Shown: positions 34,255 to 43,907 of the stretch, in pieces
Layout of the letters: every line of letters begins with the position of its first letter
Numbering within the stretch: the stretch's first letter is position 1
DNA from: Nitrosopumilaceae archaeon
GTDB taxonomy: Archaea > Thermoproteota > Nitrososphaeria > Nitrososphaerales > Nitrosopumilaceae
DNA length: 52,542 nucleotides
Assembly (NCBI GenBank): GCA_028279545.1
Contig: JANQNN010000018.1
Location: 1-52,542, forward strand
Direction: 5' to 3'
The notes under the pieces: model-generated
What the model saw: the letters and a program-made list of their open reading frames with translations, nothing else
Database searches by the model: none
Told to the model about the DNA's origin: nothing
Position numbers and translations under genes: made by a program

Positions 34255-34812
34255 ATGAAGCCCTCAGAAGAGCAAATTAAAGAAATTGCAAGTTGGAGAG
34301 AAGATTTAGTAAAACAAATTGAAAAACATACGAAAGCTATTGAAATTTTGGAAAAAAGGCTTTTGGTTTTAAACTCCATTTTAAAAGAATCAAGCTTTAC
34401 CAAGGCATCCTTTTTAGATGATCCTAAACCCTCTGAAAACAAAATAACTAAAGAAAATAAATCGATTCCAATTACCAGTGGAAATGATGGTAAGGTTATT
34501 GCAAATGCCTTTGTAACACCTGAGCAAGTGGAAATTATTTTAGAAAATAATATAGGAATTGCTGCAGACATTCCCCCATTCAAGTCTTTTTTTATCGATA
34601 GAATTATTGGAGAAATGAAACGGAAAGATTCAGAGGATGCAGATAAAGGAAAAATAGAAAAAGATTCCATAATTAATTATATTATTAATAAAAACGGGCC
34701 AAACATACGAGAAATAATCATTAAAAACTATAAAGAAAAAGAAAGAGTAAAGGAAATCATTAATACTGCTGGATGGTCCTTCACGCGAATGTTAGAAAAT
34801 ATCCAAAAGTGA
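34255..34812 (+). CDS. Conserved helical protein, unknown function, upstream of guaA
   Basis: 185 residues. Residues 3-48 are a predicted coiled coil (EEQIKEIASWREDLVKQIEK, KAIEILEKRLLVLNSIL). A low-complexity linker follows, then a globular region of about residues 75-185 (GKVIANAFVTPEQVEIILEN, PPFKSFFIDRIIGEM, GWSFTRMLEN) with alternating charge. No cysteines, membrane helices or catalytic signature. It ends 4 nt before the guaA ATG, so it is co-transcribed with guaA and its translation may be coupled. I do not recognise the family. Confidence 0.75.
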   Translation: MKPSEEQIKEIASWREDLVKQIEKHTKAIEILEKRLLVLNSILKESSFTKASFLDDPKPSENKITKENKSIPITSGNDGKVIANAFVTPEQVEIILENNIGIAADIPPFKSFFIDRIIGEMKRKDSEDADKGKIEKDSIINYIINKNGPNIREIIIKNYKEKERVKEIINTAGWSFTRMLENIQK

Positions 34813-34816
34813 TCAA

Positions 34817-36340
34817 ATGGATAAAATTGTAGTATTAGATTTTGGTTCTCAGTATAGTCATCTTATTTGTAGAAGAATTAGAGATTTTTCAGTTTATGCT
34901 GAACTTGTTCCATTTAGTATTTCCTTTGAAGAATTAAAAAATCTCAATCCTAAAGGAATTATTTTTTCAGGAGGTCCATCAAGTGTGTATAATCCCGATG
35001 CGCCAATTCCCGATGAAAAGATTTTTGATTTAGGATTACCACTTCTTGGAATTTGCTATGGACATCAATTAATTGTCAACAAATATGGAGGGAAGGTAAA
35101 AAGAGCAAATAAAGAGTATGGATCATCCCTCCTAACGATTGAAAATGATAAAGATCTTCTAAATGGAATTGGCGAATCTGTCAGAGCATGGATGAGTCAT
35201 GGGGATGAAGCAGAAGAAATCCCACCTGGATTTAAAATTATAGGCCATACAGAAAGTGCACGAGCAGCTGCAATAGCTTCTGATGAAAAACCTATATTTG
35301 GAATTCAATTCCATCCTGAAGTAGTTCATACAGAACAAGGAAATGAAATTCTAAAAAACTTCGTTCTAAAAGTTTGTAAAGCAAAACAAGATTGGACCAT
35401 GGCAGAATTCATAAAAAATGAAGTTGAAAAAATTTCAAAAATCGAGGGTAATGTTTTATGTGGAGTAAGTGGAGGAATTGATTCAACTGTTGCCGCTTTG
35501 TTAATACATAAAGCAATAGGCAATAGATTAAAGTGTGTTTTTGTAAATAATGGACTTTTGCGACAAGATGAAGAAAACGAAATTGAGGATATTTTTAAAA
35601 ATAATTTTAAATTGAATTTCTCGGGAGTAGATGCTTCCAATAATTTTTTGAGTAAATTAAAAGGTGTGGAAGACCCAGAACAAAAAAGAAAAATTGTTGG
35701 TGAACAATTTATTTCAGTTTTTACCGATTTTGCAGAACAAAATGGACCTTTCAAATGGCTCGCTCAAGGAACTTTGTATCCAGATGTTATAGAGAGTGGA
35801 GTTTCCAAAGGACCTGCTTCTGTAATAAAATCACATCATAATGTAGGAGGTTTACCTGAATGGCTAGATCTCGAAATTTTAGAGCCTTTAAAAGAATTAT
35901 ACAAAGATGAAGTAAGAGAAATCGCTAAAATCTTAGGAGTTCCAGAAAAATTATTTATGCGTCATCCATTTCCTGGACCTGGGTTAGCAGTTAGAATAAT
36001 CGGAGAAATAACGCCTGAAAAATTGAAAATTTGTAAACTTGCAAGTAAGATTGTTGAAGACGAATTGATAGAAGCAAAAATTTACGAAAATGTTTGGCAA
36101 GCTTATGCGGCAGTAGGAGATGATAAAGCAGTAGGAGTAGTGGGAGATGAGAGGAAATATGGAAATATTGTAATGATTAGAGTTGTAGATTCAATTGATG
36201 CAATGACTGCAGATTGGACTAGACTACCGCATGGATTATTAGAAAAAATGAGTAATAGAATAACAAATGAAATTGAAAATGTTACGTGGGTTACCTATTC
36301 AATATCTAGTAAACCCCCAGCAACAATAGAGCCTCAGTAA
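34817..36340 (+). CDS. guaA: GMP synthase (glutamine-hydrolysing)
   Basis: 507 residues with both halves fused. The glutaminase domain has VVLDFGSQYSHLICRRIRD, IIFSGGPSSVY, the nucleophile in LLGICYGHQLI, and GIQFHPEVVHTE. The ATP-pyrophosphatase domain has the PP-loop NVLCGVSGGIDSTVAALL, then AQGTLYPDVIES, and the dimerisation domain with HPFPGPGLAVRIIGEI, ending in ISSKPPATIEPQ. It aminates XMP to GMP. Several archaea split this enzyme into two subunits; here it is the single-chain form. Confidence 0.96.
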   Translation: MDKIVVLDFGSQYSHLICRRIRDFSVYAELVPFSISFEELKNLNPKGIIFSGGPSSVYNPDAPIPDEKIFDLGLPLLGICYGHQLIVNKYGGKVKRANKEYGSSLLTIENDKDLLNGIGESVRAWMSHGDEAEEIPPGFKIIGHTESARAAAIASDEKPIFGIQFHPEVVHTEQGNEILKNFVLKVCKAKQDWTMAEFIKNEVEKISKIEGNVLCGVSGGIDSTVAALLIHKAIGNRLKCVFVNNGLLRQDEENEIEDIFKNNFKLNFSGVDASNNFLSKLKGVEDPEQKRKIVGEQFISVFTDFAEQNGPFKWLAQGTLYPDVIESGVSKGPASVIKSHHNVGGLPEWLDLEILEPLKELYKDEVREIAKILGVPEKLFMRHPFPGPGLAVRIIGEITPEKLKICKLASKIVEDELIEAKIYENVWQAYAAVGDDKAVGVVGDERKYGNIVMIRVVDSIDAMTADWTRLPHGLLEKMSNRITNEIENVTWVTYSISSKPPATIEPQ

Positions 36341-36401
36341 CAATGAAAAAATTCCATTTTATGAAATAATTTTTATTATTTGAGTAGGCAATTAAATTGA
36401 C

Positions 36402-36758
36402 ATGAATTATGAAAAGATTTGTGATGAAATCCTAAATTGCGATGATAAAATAAGATATGTTGGAATTTATGATTTTGGCGAATTATATGACAAGATGAAG
36501 CCTGGGACTTCAAATTATCTATCCAAGGAAGAAACAGAATTATCATTGTCTCAAGCAGTTTATCGGTGGGCTACTAGAAAAAAAACGGTTTCTAAAATTG
36601 GAAAACCGATTTTTGCAATGGCAAAATATGAGAAAATATATCGAATTACTTTACCTATAGGAGGGGCAGGATTAATTTTGATTAGTACTGAATTGAATGC
36701 AAATGTAAATGAAATAGTTGACAAGATTCTTGAAATCCAAAAAAACAATTCTGATTAA
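36402..36758 (+). CDS. Small conserved protein (roadblock/DUF6659-like), unknown role
   Basis: 118 residues, no signal peptide. An N-terminal helix (YEKICDEILNCDDKIRYVG) precedes YDFGELYDKMKPG, a helix (TELSLSQAVYRWATRKKT), and a beta hairpin (IFAMAKYEKIYRITLPIGG followed by LILISTELNANVNEIVDKI). The arrangement of strands and helices resembles small roadblock/longin-like sensors found in many copies in thaumarchaeal genomes, but the assignment is by impression. It stands alone between guaA and the convergent ROK gene. Confidence 0.65.
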   Translation: MNYEKICDEILNCDDKIRYVGIYDFGELYDKMKPGTSNYLSKEETELSLSQAVYRWATRKKTVSKIGKPIFAMAKYEKIYRITLPIGGAGLILISTELNANVNEIVDKILEIQKNNSD

Positions 36759-36788
36759 ATCTTCGAAATCTAAAATTTTCAAAAAAAT

Positions 36789-37655
36789 TTAATTTAATAA
36801 GGCTGCTCCAAATACTCCTGCAGAGTCTCCAAGACTGTTTTTCAAGATAGGAGTATCTACAAAATCACTGAAAACTTTTTCATGAACCCTTTTAATTCCA
36901 TCAGAATACAAAAATTCTATATTTGAGAGCCCTCCCCCAAGTACGATAACATCAGGATCAATTACATCAATTACATTTGCAAGAGATGTACTAAAATTTT
37001 CTAAAAAGGTATTTTTCCAATTATTGAATTGAAGATCTTCTGGGTTTTTTACTATCTCTGATAAGGTTTGGTTTTTTCCAGTCATTTTTTTCCATTCTTG
37101 TTCTAAAGCAGGTCCACTGATGTAAGATTCTACACATCCTTTTTTACCACAATAGCAATTTTTTCCATTTTGATGCAAAGTTTGATGTCCCCATTCTCCA
37201 GCTATATTAGTTCGACCATGATGTATTTTACCATCAATTACAATTCCTCCCCCAACACCAGTTCCCATAATTACACCAAAAACAAATGAATGGTTTTTGG
37301 CAATTCCCAAGGTTGCTTCAGATATTGCAAAACAGTTTGCATCATTTTCAATTGAAATTTTTTTACCCAATACAGTTTCTAAATCTTCTTTTAATGGTTT
37401 TCCAATCAGACATTGAGTATTACTATTTTTTATCAAACCTGTTTTTTTAGATAATGTACCAGGGGTACAGATTCCCAAAGAATAATCTTTATGATCTTTA
37501 GAAAGTTCGTTGACAAGATTTTGAATATTTTTTAGGATTTCATTATAACTATGTCTTGGAGTAGGTAATCTTTTTCTTTCCTGTGTTTTTAATGAATTAT
37601 CTAGCAAAATTCCTTCAGTTTTTGTTCCACCTAGATCTATTCCAATTCTATACAC
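36789..37655 (-). CDS. ROK-family sugar kinase
   Basis: 288 residues. ATP motif IGIDLGGTKTEGILLD at residues 4-19; the catalytic region IENDANCFAISEA; MGTGVGGGIVIDGKIHHG; and the ROK zinc site GHQTLHQNGKNCYCGKKGCVE (H and three Cys). It lacks the winged-helix DNA-binding domain of ROK repressors, so it should be an enzyme, probably a glucokinase or a related hexose/N-acetylhexosamine kinase. Its product could feed the PGI/PMI enzyme encoded at 7169. Sugar specificity cannot be read with confidence. Confidence 0.9.
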   Translation of the reverse strand: MYRIGIDLGGTKTEGILLDNSLKTQERKRLPTPRHSYNEILKNIQNLVNELSKDHKDYSLGICTPGTLSKKTGLIKNSNTQCLIGKPLKEDLETVLGKKISIENDANCFAISEATLGIAKNHSFVFGVIMGTGVGGGIVIDGKIHHGRTNIAGEWGHQTLHQNGKNCYCGKKGCVESYISGPALEQEWKKMTGKNQTLSEIVKNPEDLQFNNWKNTFLENFSTSLANVIDVIDPDVIVLGGGLSNIEFLYSDGIKRVHEKVFSDFVDTPILKNSLGDSAGVFGAALLN

Positions 37656-37699
37656 AACAAAATGATGGAAATGAAATTCTTAAGTTTTAAGAGGAATAT

Positions 37700-39304
37700 T
37701 TAGGAAGGGCCAGGTGCACCTGAGGAAGAAATTACATCATCAATTCGAAGAATCATACAAGCTGCTTCAGTTGCCGATTTAATGATTTGTTCTTTTACTT
37801 TGATTGGTTCTACAACATCAATGGTTAGCATATCTGCAATTTTTGTGCCTCTTGCGTCAATTCCTGTCCACTTTCTTCCTTGACTTTGTTTTGCTCTTAG
37901 TTTTGCCATGGTATCAATTGGATCCATTCCTGCATTTTCGGCTATTGTAAGTGGAATAATTTCAAGAGCTTCTGCATACTTTTTTATTGCAAGTTGCTCT
38001 CGTCCATCAAAGTTATCTGCCCAGTCTTTAAGTTGGGATGCAGCATATGATTCGGGTGCTCCTCCTCCAGCGACAATTTCTGGTTTTTCGATTACATCTT
38101 TTACTACCATTAAAGCATCGTGAATAGAACGGTCAACTTCATCAATTACTCTTTGAGAACCTCCTCTAATGAGCATAGTTACAGATTGAGGATTTCTACA
38201 ACCTTCAACGAAAACCCATTTATCGGATTCAACCTTCTTTTGATGTACCAAATTTGCAAATCCTAGATCTTTTTCTGAAAGATCATCTATATTAGCTGAA
38301 ACACGACCTCCAGTAGCTTTTCCGAGTTTTGTCATATCACTTTCTTTAACTCGTCGAACGGCTAAAATTCCATATTTTGATAAATAGTGCTGAGCGATAT
38401 CATCAATTCCTTTCTGGCAAATTAGCACATTACAACCAATATCATGGAGTTTATCGACCATTGTTTTGAGCATTCTATTCTCTTCTTCTAGAAACATTTG
38501 CATTTGTGTTGGATCTGTTATTCGAATTTCAGAACTTAGTTCAGTTTTTTCAATTTCAAGAGCACTATTAATTAAAGCAATTTTGGCATTTTCAATTCTC
38601 GTAGGCATACCGCTATGGACAATTTCTTTGTCTAAAACGATTCCTTTGACTATTTGGGTATCTTGTATTGAACCTCCAGTCTTCTTTTCTACTTTAATAT
38701 TATCAAGATCAACTGAATATGTTTCACCTTTTTTTGTGACAACATTTAACAAACCATCTACAACCACCTTTGAAAGTACACCGCTATCTTCAGAGATTAA
38801 TTTAGATTGCATACTAGTAGTTGCAATTTTCAAAAGAGATTCTTTATCATCAGGCCTAATCTTCTTTGCCATCTCTGAATAAATTTCTAAAGTCTTTTCA
38901 GCAGCTGTTTGATAACCATCAATAATGACTGAAGCATGAACATCTTTTTTTAGAAGGTCTTCTGCTTTCGCTAAAAGAGTACCACCAAAAACTACTGAAG
39001 AAGTGGTTCCGTCTCCAACCTCATTATCAACAGTCTTTGATATTTCAACCATCATTTTGGCTGCTGGATGTTGAACATCGATTTCTTTAAGAATGGTTGC
39101 ACCATCATTTGTAATTGTAACATCGCCTAAGGAATCCACTAACATTTTATCTAAACCTCTAGGCCCTAAACTACTTTTGACTAAAGATGCCACCAGTTTT
39201 GCAGCGGCTATGTTATTTTGTTGAGCATCTTTTCCTTTTTGCTGTAAAGCACTTTCTTTAAGAACTAATACAGGTCCATTTGGTCCTTGTTGAATTGATG
39301 CCAT
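37700..39304 (-). CDS. Thermosome subunit (group II chaperonin)
   Basis: 534 residues. Equatorial ATP-binding motifs: [42 protein letters not shown] with the catalytic Asp; apical domain with [17 protein letters not shown]-terminal equatorial part [12 protein letters not shown] and [11 protein letters not shown]. The C-terminus (SSGAPGPS) lacks the long GGM tail of some subunits. It folds proteins in an eight- or nine-membered ring. Other subunits may be encoded elsewhere. Confidence 0.96.
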   Translation of the reverse strand: MASIQQGPNGPVLVLKESALQQKGKDAQQNNIAAAKLVASLVKSSLGPRGLDKMLVDSLGDVTITNDGATILKEIDVQHPAAKMMVEISKTVDNEVGDGTTSSVVFGGTLLAKAEDLLKKDVHASVIIDGYQTAAEKTLEIYSEMAKKIRPDDKESLLKIATTSMQSKLISEDSGVLSKVVVDGLLNVVTKKGETYSVDLDNIKVEKKTGGSIQDTQIVKGIVLDKEIVHSGMPTRIENAKIALINSALEIEKTELSSEIRITDPTQMQMFLEEENRMLKTMVDKLHDIGCNVLICQKGIDDIAQHYLSKYGILAVRRVKESDMTKLGKATGGRVSANIDDLSEKDLGFANLVHQKKVESDKWVFVEGCRNPQSVTMLIRGGSQRVIDEVDRSIHDALMVVKDVIEKPEIVAGGGAPESYAASQLKDWADNFDGREQLAIKKYAEALEIIPLTIAENAGMDPIDTMAKLRAKQSQGRKWTGIDARGTKIADMLTIDVVEPIKVKEQIIKSATEAACMILRIDDVISSSGAPGPS

Positions 39305-39348
39305 TAAGATTCAGCTTCAATCCCCTAAATCCCCCTTTTTAACATTAC

Positions 39349-41112
39349 TTAGTTAATCGGATCGATTAATAATCTCTTTTTAACATCCACTATTCCACTC
39401 GAAAGGATTCGTACTGACGGCAAAGCTAAGAACGGTAGAAATAGAGGTATTAAATGAGGTCTAGAAAATTTACAACCTGCATCGATTAATGTAGTATTGA
39501 TTTTTTCAAAATTTATGGAAACTTTTTCAAACGAATCTGTAGATATTATTCCTCCAAATTTTAAGGGTAATGATGCTTTTATTTCTCCTGATTTCACCAC
39601 CACGATACCCCCTTGATTTTTTCTAAGGAAATTTGCTGCTATAGTCATGTCTGAATCATTTGAACCTATTACAATCAAATCATTTTCATGAAAGCTCCAA
39701 GTTGAGGCAAATGCCCCAATTTCTGCCCCAAAATTTTCTAGAAAACCAATTACATGCTTATTTGTATTGTAAATCCTATCAAATGCAGCTACTTTCCACA
39801 CATCCTTTTCAATTGAACTTAAAATATCTCCATCAGATGTGCTTAATTGGGCAGAACCTAATTTGGTAATAATCTCAGTTTGCATAAAAATTGTATTAAC
39901 TTGAACTTCATCCTTTTTGGATTTGATCTGAAAATCTTTATCGGAAAATTTCTTAGTTTTTACTGTGTTTTTAATCCAGGAAGGAGAAACCTTCTTTTTT
40001 ATGGGTTTTACTATACTTCCATTTGAGACCACCAATTTGCCTCCAACAAATACTTTGGATGGTTTAAATGATTTTAAATCATTGAAAATAAGAATATCTG
40101 CTAACTTTCCTGGAGCAATACCTCCCAAATCTTTACCTAGATTATAATAATCAAAACAATTCTTTGATGCTAAGGTAATTGAATCGATAGGTTCCATTCC
40201 AAGCTTTATTGATTCTCTTATACAATGATCAATATGACCGTACTTGACAATATCTAAAGGATCAATTCCATCAGAACAAAACATTAAACGATCCAAATAA
40301 GTTTCATTTGAAAGAATTTTTGGAATAATTTCTTTTAGGTCACGTCTTATTGATCCTTCTCTAATCATTATCCACATTCCTAAACGTAGTCTTTCAAGAA
40401 CTTGATCAAAATTAGTAGGTTCATGACAAGATAAAATCCCAGAAGAAACATATGCGTTTAATTTTTTTCCACTAACCCCCGCTGTATGTCCATTAATTAT
40501 ACATCCATTATCCAACATTGTAGATAAAGACTTCATGGTTTTAGAATCTTGAAGAGTAACTTTTGTCCACGAAAAAACTTCACCCATTCCAAGAACATTA
40601 GGATCTTTAATCGCTTTTTTTTCTTCTAATAATGAAAGGCTCTTACTTTTACTAAACTTCCTGTCAACTGGAAGACCACCAGGAATAACTTGAAAAATTC
40701 TAATGGGTAATTGTTGTCCTTGTTTTAAAAATTCTTCAAATCCTTTGTAACCAGCTACACTTACAATATCTATAGGATCAGAGAAAAGAGAAGTAACTCC
40801 ACATAAAAGAGATTTTTTTGCAAGTTCTGATGGTAAAATAAATTGGTCAATGTGGGTATGCGGGTCAGCCAACCCAGGGCAAACATACTTATCTTTTACA
40901 TCAAACACCACCGTCTTTGGACAAATGGAATGACTAGCATCATCCCCCACGTATGCAACTCTATCTCCCAAGATTGCAATTTGCATTTTTGGAATAATTT
41001 CTCTGGTGTATACCGAAACCAAGGAACAGTTTTTTAAGACTAGATCGGCTTTTTTGTTACCTAACGCTACTGAATTCAAAGTGATAATTGAATTAGCTAG
41101 GCTTCCAACCAC
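39349..41112 (-). CDS. Adenine deaminase
   Basis: 587 residues, amidohydrolase superfamily. The N-terminal metal motif is YVCPGLADPHTHIDQF; further elements include LGMGEVFSWTK (E in the adenine deaminase order), INGHTAGVSGKKLNAY, SGILSCHEPT, FCSDGIDPLD with the metal Asp, and GLGGIAPGKLADI-type KDLGGIAPGKLADILIF. The C-terminal domain (about 400-587) with KNQGGIVVVKSGE and LPLPFGG-like ASLPLKFGG is that of Ade. It converts adenine to hypoxanthine for purine salvage, fitting guaB and guaA nearby. Related amidohydrolase specificity cannot be excluded. Confidence 0.87.
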   Translation of the reverse strand: MVGSLANSIITLNSVALGNKKADLVLKNCSLVSVYTREIIPKMQIAILGDRVAYVGDDASHSICPKTVVFDVKDKYVCPGLADPHTHIDQFILPSELAKKSLLCGVTSLFSDPIDIVSVAGYKGFEEFLKQGQQLPIRIFQVIPGGLPVDRKFSKSKSLSLLEEKKAIKDPNVLGMGEVFSWTKVTLQDSKTMKSLSTMLDNGCIINGHTAGVSGKKLNAYVSSGILSCHEPTNFDQVLERLRLGMWIMIREGSIRRDLKEIIPKILSNETYLDRLMFCSDGIDPLDIVKYGHIDHCIRESIKLGMEPIDSITLASKNCFDYYNLGKDLGGIAPGKLADILIFNDLKSFKPSKVFVGGKLVVSNGSIVKPIKKKVSPSWIKNTVKTKKFSDKDFQIKSKKDEVQVNTIFMQTEIITKLGSAQLSTSDGDILSSIEKDVWKVAAFDRIYNTNKHVIGFLENFGAEIGAFASTWSFHENDLIVIGSNDSDMTIAANFLRKNQGGIVVVKSGEIKASLPLKFGGIISTDSFEKVSINFEKINTTLIDAGCKFSRPHLIPLFLPFLALPSVRILSSGIVDVKKRLLIDPIN

Positions 41113-41181
41113 GAATTTTCCTGCATCTTGGGCCTATTATAGATTCAATGCTTAAATTACCGGGAATTCGATTTTTTTGAT

Positions 41182-41463
41182 ATGAACATTCCCAAGACCA
41201 TGCGAAAGTACTGTCCAAAGTGCAAGGTGCATACTGAACAGAAAATATCAATATACAAAGCTGGAAAAAGAAGAGGCTCTGCGCGTGGTGAGCGAAGGCA
41301 TGCGGAACGAAAACAAGGATATGGTGGACAAAAATTCCCCAAACTTGCTAAACCGGCAAAGGTGACAAAAAAGGTAACTCCATTAATTACTTGTACTGTT
41401 TGTAAAAAGAAATATAATAAAAAAGGCATTAGAATTAAGAAATTTGAGTTGGTGGCTGCATGA
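41182..41463 (+). CDS. rpl44e: Large-subunit ribosomal protein L44e
   Basis: 93 residues. YCPKCKVHTEQKISIYKAGK and RRGSARGERRHAERKQGYGG are diagnostic; the second zinc pair is CTVCKKKY near the C-terminus, with KFELVAA ending. The zinc ribbon binds 23S rRNA near the E site. ATG 41182 is right for family length; a CGAAA-rich region overlaps nothing. Translationally coupled to rps27e (4-nt overlap, ATGA). Confidence 0.97.
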   Translation: MNIPKTMRKYCPKCKVHTEQKISIYKAGKRRGSARGERRHAERKQGYGGQKFPKLAKPAKVTKKVTPLITCTVCKKKYNKKGIRIKKFELVAA

Positions 41464-41657
41464 AAAAAGATCATATTGAAATTCCAAAACCGGCAAGTAA
41501 ATTCCAAAAAGTGGATTGTAGTGAATGTGGAGAACAACAAATAGTATATTCTCACGCATCAACAACTGTTGCATGCAATTCTTGTGGTAATACAATTGCA
41601 GAAGCTACAGGATCAAAGGCAATAATTAATGGAAAAATTTCAGGTAGTGCTGAATAA
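41460..41657 (+). CDS. rps27e: Small-subunit ribosomal protein S27e
   Basis: 65 residues. The four zinc cysteines are in VDCSECGEQQIVYSHAST and VACNSCGNTIAEATGSKA, the classic S27e pattern. It follows rpl44e with a 4-nt overlap, the usual archaeal pairing. Its last 18 bases overlap the convergent cobY gene, so the operon has no room for an intergenic terminator. Confidence 0.97.
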   Translation: MKKDHIEIPKPASKFQKVDCSECGEQQIVYSHASTTVACNSCGNTIAEATGSKAIINGKISGSAE

Positions 41658-42224
41658 ATTATAATCCTGTGTGGTATTTACATTAAACCCAATTCTTTTG
41701 TCATCGATAATAATATAATTTTCCTTAATGTTTTCAAGAGATGAAATTTTTTTAGAATTTATCAATGAAATACCCGAAAAATTACAAATTTGATTTTTGA
41801 AAACAATTTTGTAATCTGAAAAAATACCTAAAGTTTCTAAAAAATTTTTTGTAACGAGAACGGTGGTCCAAATATTTTTTGGTTGATAAGCCTTTACAAT
41901 TTCTTTTATTATTTTACTATCTAAAAGAGGTAAATCAGCTGAGGTTACAAAAACAGAATCATTAAAAGATTTTAGAACACAGTTTAAATCTTCTGCATAG
42001 CCATTTCCTGGTGTTTCAAATGTCTCAAAATTATTTTTTTTTAAAAATTCCTTTGTTTTTGGGGAATTTTTACTAGTGACAAAAATAATTTTAGAAAAGC
42101 AATTGGATTCTTTTAAGGCATCAGCTACTAGTAGAACTAGTGGTTTATTGAATTTTAACAATAGTTTTTCTTGCGATTGTTTCATCCTACTGCCCTTTCC
42201 TCCAGCCATGATAATTCCAATCAT
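41640..42224 (-). CDS. cobY: GTP:adenosylcobinamide-phosphate guanylyltransferase, archaeal CobY type
   Basis: 194 residues. Nucleotidyltransferase fold with the GTP loop IIMAGGKGSRM at residues 3-13, then EKLLLKFNKPLVLLVADAL, and an acidic metal site in FVTSADLPLLDSKII. Such MobA-like proteins also make molybdenum cofactor, but the operon with cobS, cbiB, cbiP and cobD identifies this as CobY, the archaeal non-homologous replacement for CobU. It transfers GMP to adenosylcobinamide phosphate. The last gene of the operon, coupled to cobS by a 4-nt overlap. Confidence 0.9.
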   Translation of the reverse strand: MIGIIMAGGKGSRMKQSQEKLLLKFNKPLVLLVADALKESNCFSKIIFVTSKNSPKTKEFLKKNNFETFETPGNGYAEDLNCVLKSFNDSVFVTSADLPLLDSKIIKEIVKAYQPKNIWTTVLVTKNFLETLGIFSDYKIVFKNQICNFSGISLINSKKISSLENIKENYIIIDDKRIGFNVNTTQDYNLFSTT

Positions 42225-42946
42225 ATTGAAACAAATACCAGCAGAGAAGCAAGTCGAGTTAGTTCATTGGTAGAGCCTAATACATCACCTGTTATTCCGC
42301 CAAAACTTCGAGTTGCAATTGCAACTAAAAATAAAGTTAAAGTTGTGGCTATGGCAAAAATAAGCAAACCTGAAAATCCTCCTAATGCAATTAATGGAAT
42401 TAAAGTTATAATTGTGGTAACCACGAGTTTTTTTCTATTTTTCATTAGTTCAACAAAAGGTGAATTCGATCCTAAAGATGCGGATTGTCCAATACTTGCC
42501 ATTAAAACCATTGAAAATTTGGCAACAATTTCACTCAACAGTAGTGCTAAAAATAGTTGATAACCAGTGGAAAGAGACAATACTATAATCAAACCTACTA
42601 AATACAAAACAACTGCAACAATACCTGCTGAACCAGTTGCAAGGTCTTTCATTGCAGAAAGTTTTTTTTCTTTTGAACCTCTGGCCATCAAACCATCTGC
42701 AAAATCTGCTAAACCATCAGTATGATGTATTCCTGTAACCAAAGTTATAGAAGCAACTACCAATAAACTTACAATCAAAGGATCTAAAAAGAAAGATAAA
42801 CCAAATCCAATGGATCCAACAAGTAAACCTATTGTAATCCCAACAATTGGAAAGAGATACATGTATTTTGCAACAGTTTCAATACTGGCATTTTTTGTTG
42901 GAATTATTGTTAAAAATGAAAATAGGGAGCCTATTTCTTTAAGCAT
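42221..42946 (-). CDS. cobS: Adenosylcobinamide-GDP ribazoletransferase
   Basis: 241 residues, integral membrane enzyme. Family signature GIHHTDGLADFADGLMARGS (about 71-90) contains the catalytic Asp/Asn-like metal residues; AMKDLATGSAGIVAVVLYLV and FGGITGDVLGSTNELTRL follow the family order. It joins adenosylcobinamide-GDP with the lower-ligand base riboside to form adenosylcobalamin (phosphate). Overlaps cbiB by 8 nt and cobY by 4 nt. Confidence 0.95.
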   Translation of the reverse strand: MLKEIGSLFSFLTIIPTKNASIETVAKYMYLFPIVGITIGLLVGSIGFGLSFFLDPLIVSLLVVASITLVTGIHHTDGLADFADGLMARGSKEKKLSAMKDLATGSAGIVAVVLYLVGLIIVLSLSTGYQLFLALLLSEIVAKFSMVLMASIGQSASLGSNSPFVELMKNRKKLVVTTIITLIPLIALGGFSGLLIFAIATTLTLFLVAIATRSFGGITGDVLGSTNELTRLASLLVFVSI

Positions 42947-43907
42947 GTACCCACCACCCTAATATCGATAAAAATACAATAATTGGAACTACCACCATCC
43001 CACAAAAAATGACTGAGGTAATTTTCATAATAGAAATAGTAGACTTTACATGTTCTTTTGAAAGCAAAACCTTGCCATTTCCAAGTGAATAATAACCAAT
43101 TTTTTCAAATCTTGTATCTAAAGCTCCAGCTATGGCTGCCATTGGAAAACCAGCATTTGGACTCTCAGTCTTTCTTCCATCTTGCATCATTATTTTATAA
43201 GAACCTCTCCAATCTTTTCCAAGAATCATTACGCAAAAAATCATAACCAAACCCGTAAGCCTAGATGGAATAAAATTTAAAATTTTATCACAATTTGCAG
43301 CAAACCATCCAAAATTTTTGAAAATATTTGTTTTGTATCCAATCATGGAATCTGCTGTATTTACCACACGGTAAACAAAGGCTCCTGGTAAGCCAAATAG
43401 CCCAAAATAAAAAAGTGGTCCCGTAATTCCATCGACGGTGTTTTCGCTAATGCTTTCAACCACGCCTGATAAAACGTGTTTCTCATCCAAATTTTTTGTG
43501 TTTCTCTTAACAATCATGGCTAAATTCTTTCGTGCCAAATCAATATCATTTTTTTCTAATGAATCTACAACCGCCAAAGCATGTTTTTCCATACCTTTTA
43601 CCGCGAGGGTAGTTTTTAGAAGAATTCCTCCTACAATAATTGAAATAATTATTGAAAGATATTCTATTGAAATCCAACTAATTATTAATTCTAAAAATAG
43701 AACTAATGAAACTATTATTGTAGCTGATATTACAACTAAAATTATTCCTCCTAGTTTTTCATTATTTGAAAAGTTTTTCAAAGGTGGAGTAAATTTGGCT
43801 ATCAAGTTTCCCATCCATGCCGTGGGGTGAAATCTATTTTTGGGATCACCCAAAAGAAAATCAATAGAAATTGCAACAAATACAATTAATATTGATTCTA
43901 TAATCAT
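42939..43907 (-). CDS. cbiB: Adenosylcobinamide-phosphate synthase
   Basis: 322 residues, polytopic membrane protein. Diagnostic: FLLGDPKNRFHPTAWMGNLI near the N-terminus, VESISENTVDGITGPLFYF, YRVVNTADSMIGYKT, DGRKTESPNAGFPMAAIAGAL. It attaches (R)-1-amino-2-propanol phosphate to adenosylcobyric acid, using the product of the CobD enzyme encoded two genes upstream. Its start overlaps the shortened cbiP stop by 4 nt, so the truncation upstream is not a sequencing gap. Confidence 0.95.
   Translation of the reverse strand: MIIESILIVFVAISIDFLLGDPKNRFHPTAWMGNLIAKFTPPLKNFSNNEKLGGIILVVISATIIVSLVLFLELIISWISIEYLSIIISIIVGGILLKTTLAVKGMEKHALAVVDSLEKNDIDLARKNLAMIVKRNTKNLDEKHVLSGVVESISENTVDGITGPLFYFGLFGLPGAFVYRVVNTADSMIGYKTNIFKNFGWFAANCDKILNFIPSRLTGLVMIFCVMILGKDWRGSYKIMMQDGRKTESPNAGFPMAAIAGALDTRFEKIGYYSLGNGKVLLSKEHVKSTISIMKITSVIFCGMVVVPIIVFLSILGWWVHA

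Noticed and set aside
34239-34670. Minus-strand frame of 143 codons opposite the gene upstream of guaA
   Set aside because: Its Ser/Phe/Ile-rich product mirrors the AT-rich sense strand; the plus-strand gene has better start context and coupling with guaA.
41157-41555. 132-codon minus-strand open frame over rpl44e
   Set aside because: It lies antisense to a certain ribosomal protein gene and codes for an improbable hydrophobic, Phe/Cys-rich product; rpl44e explains the region.
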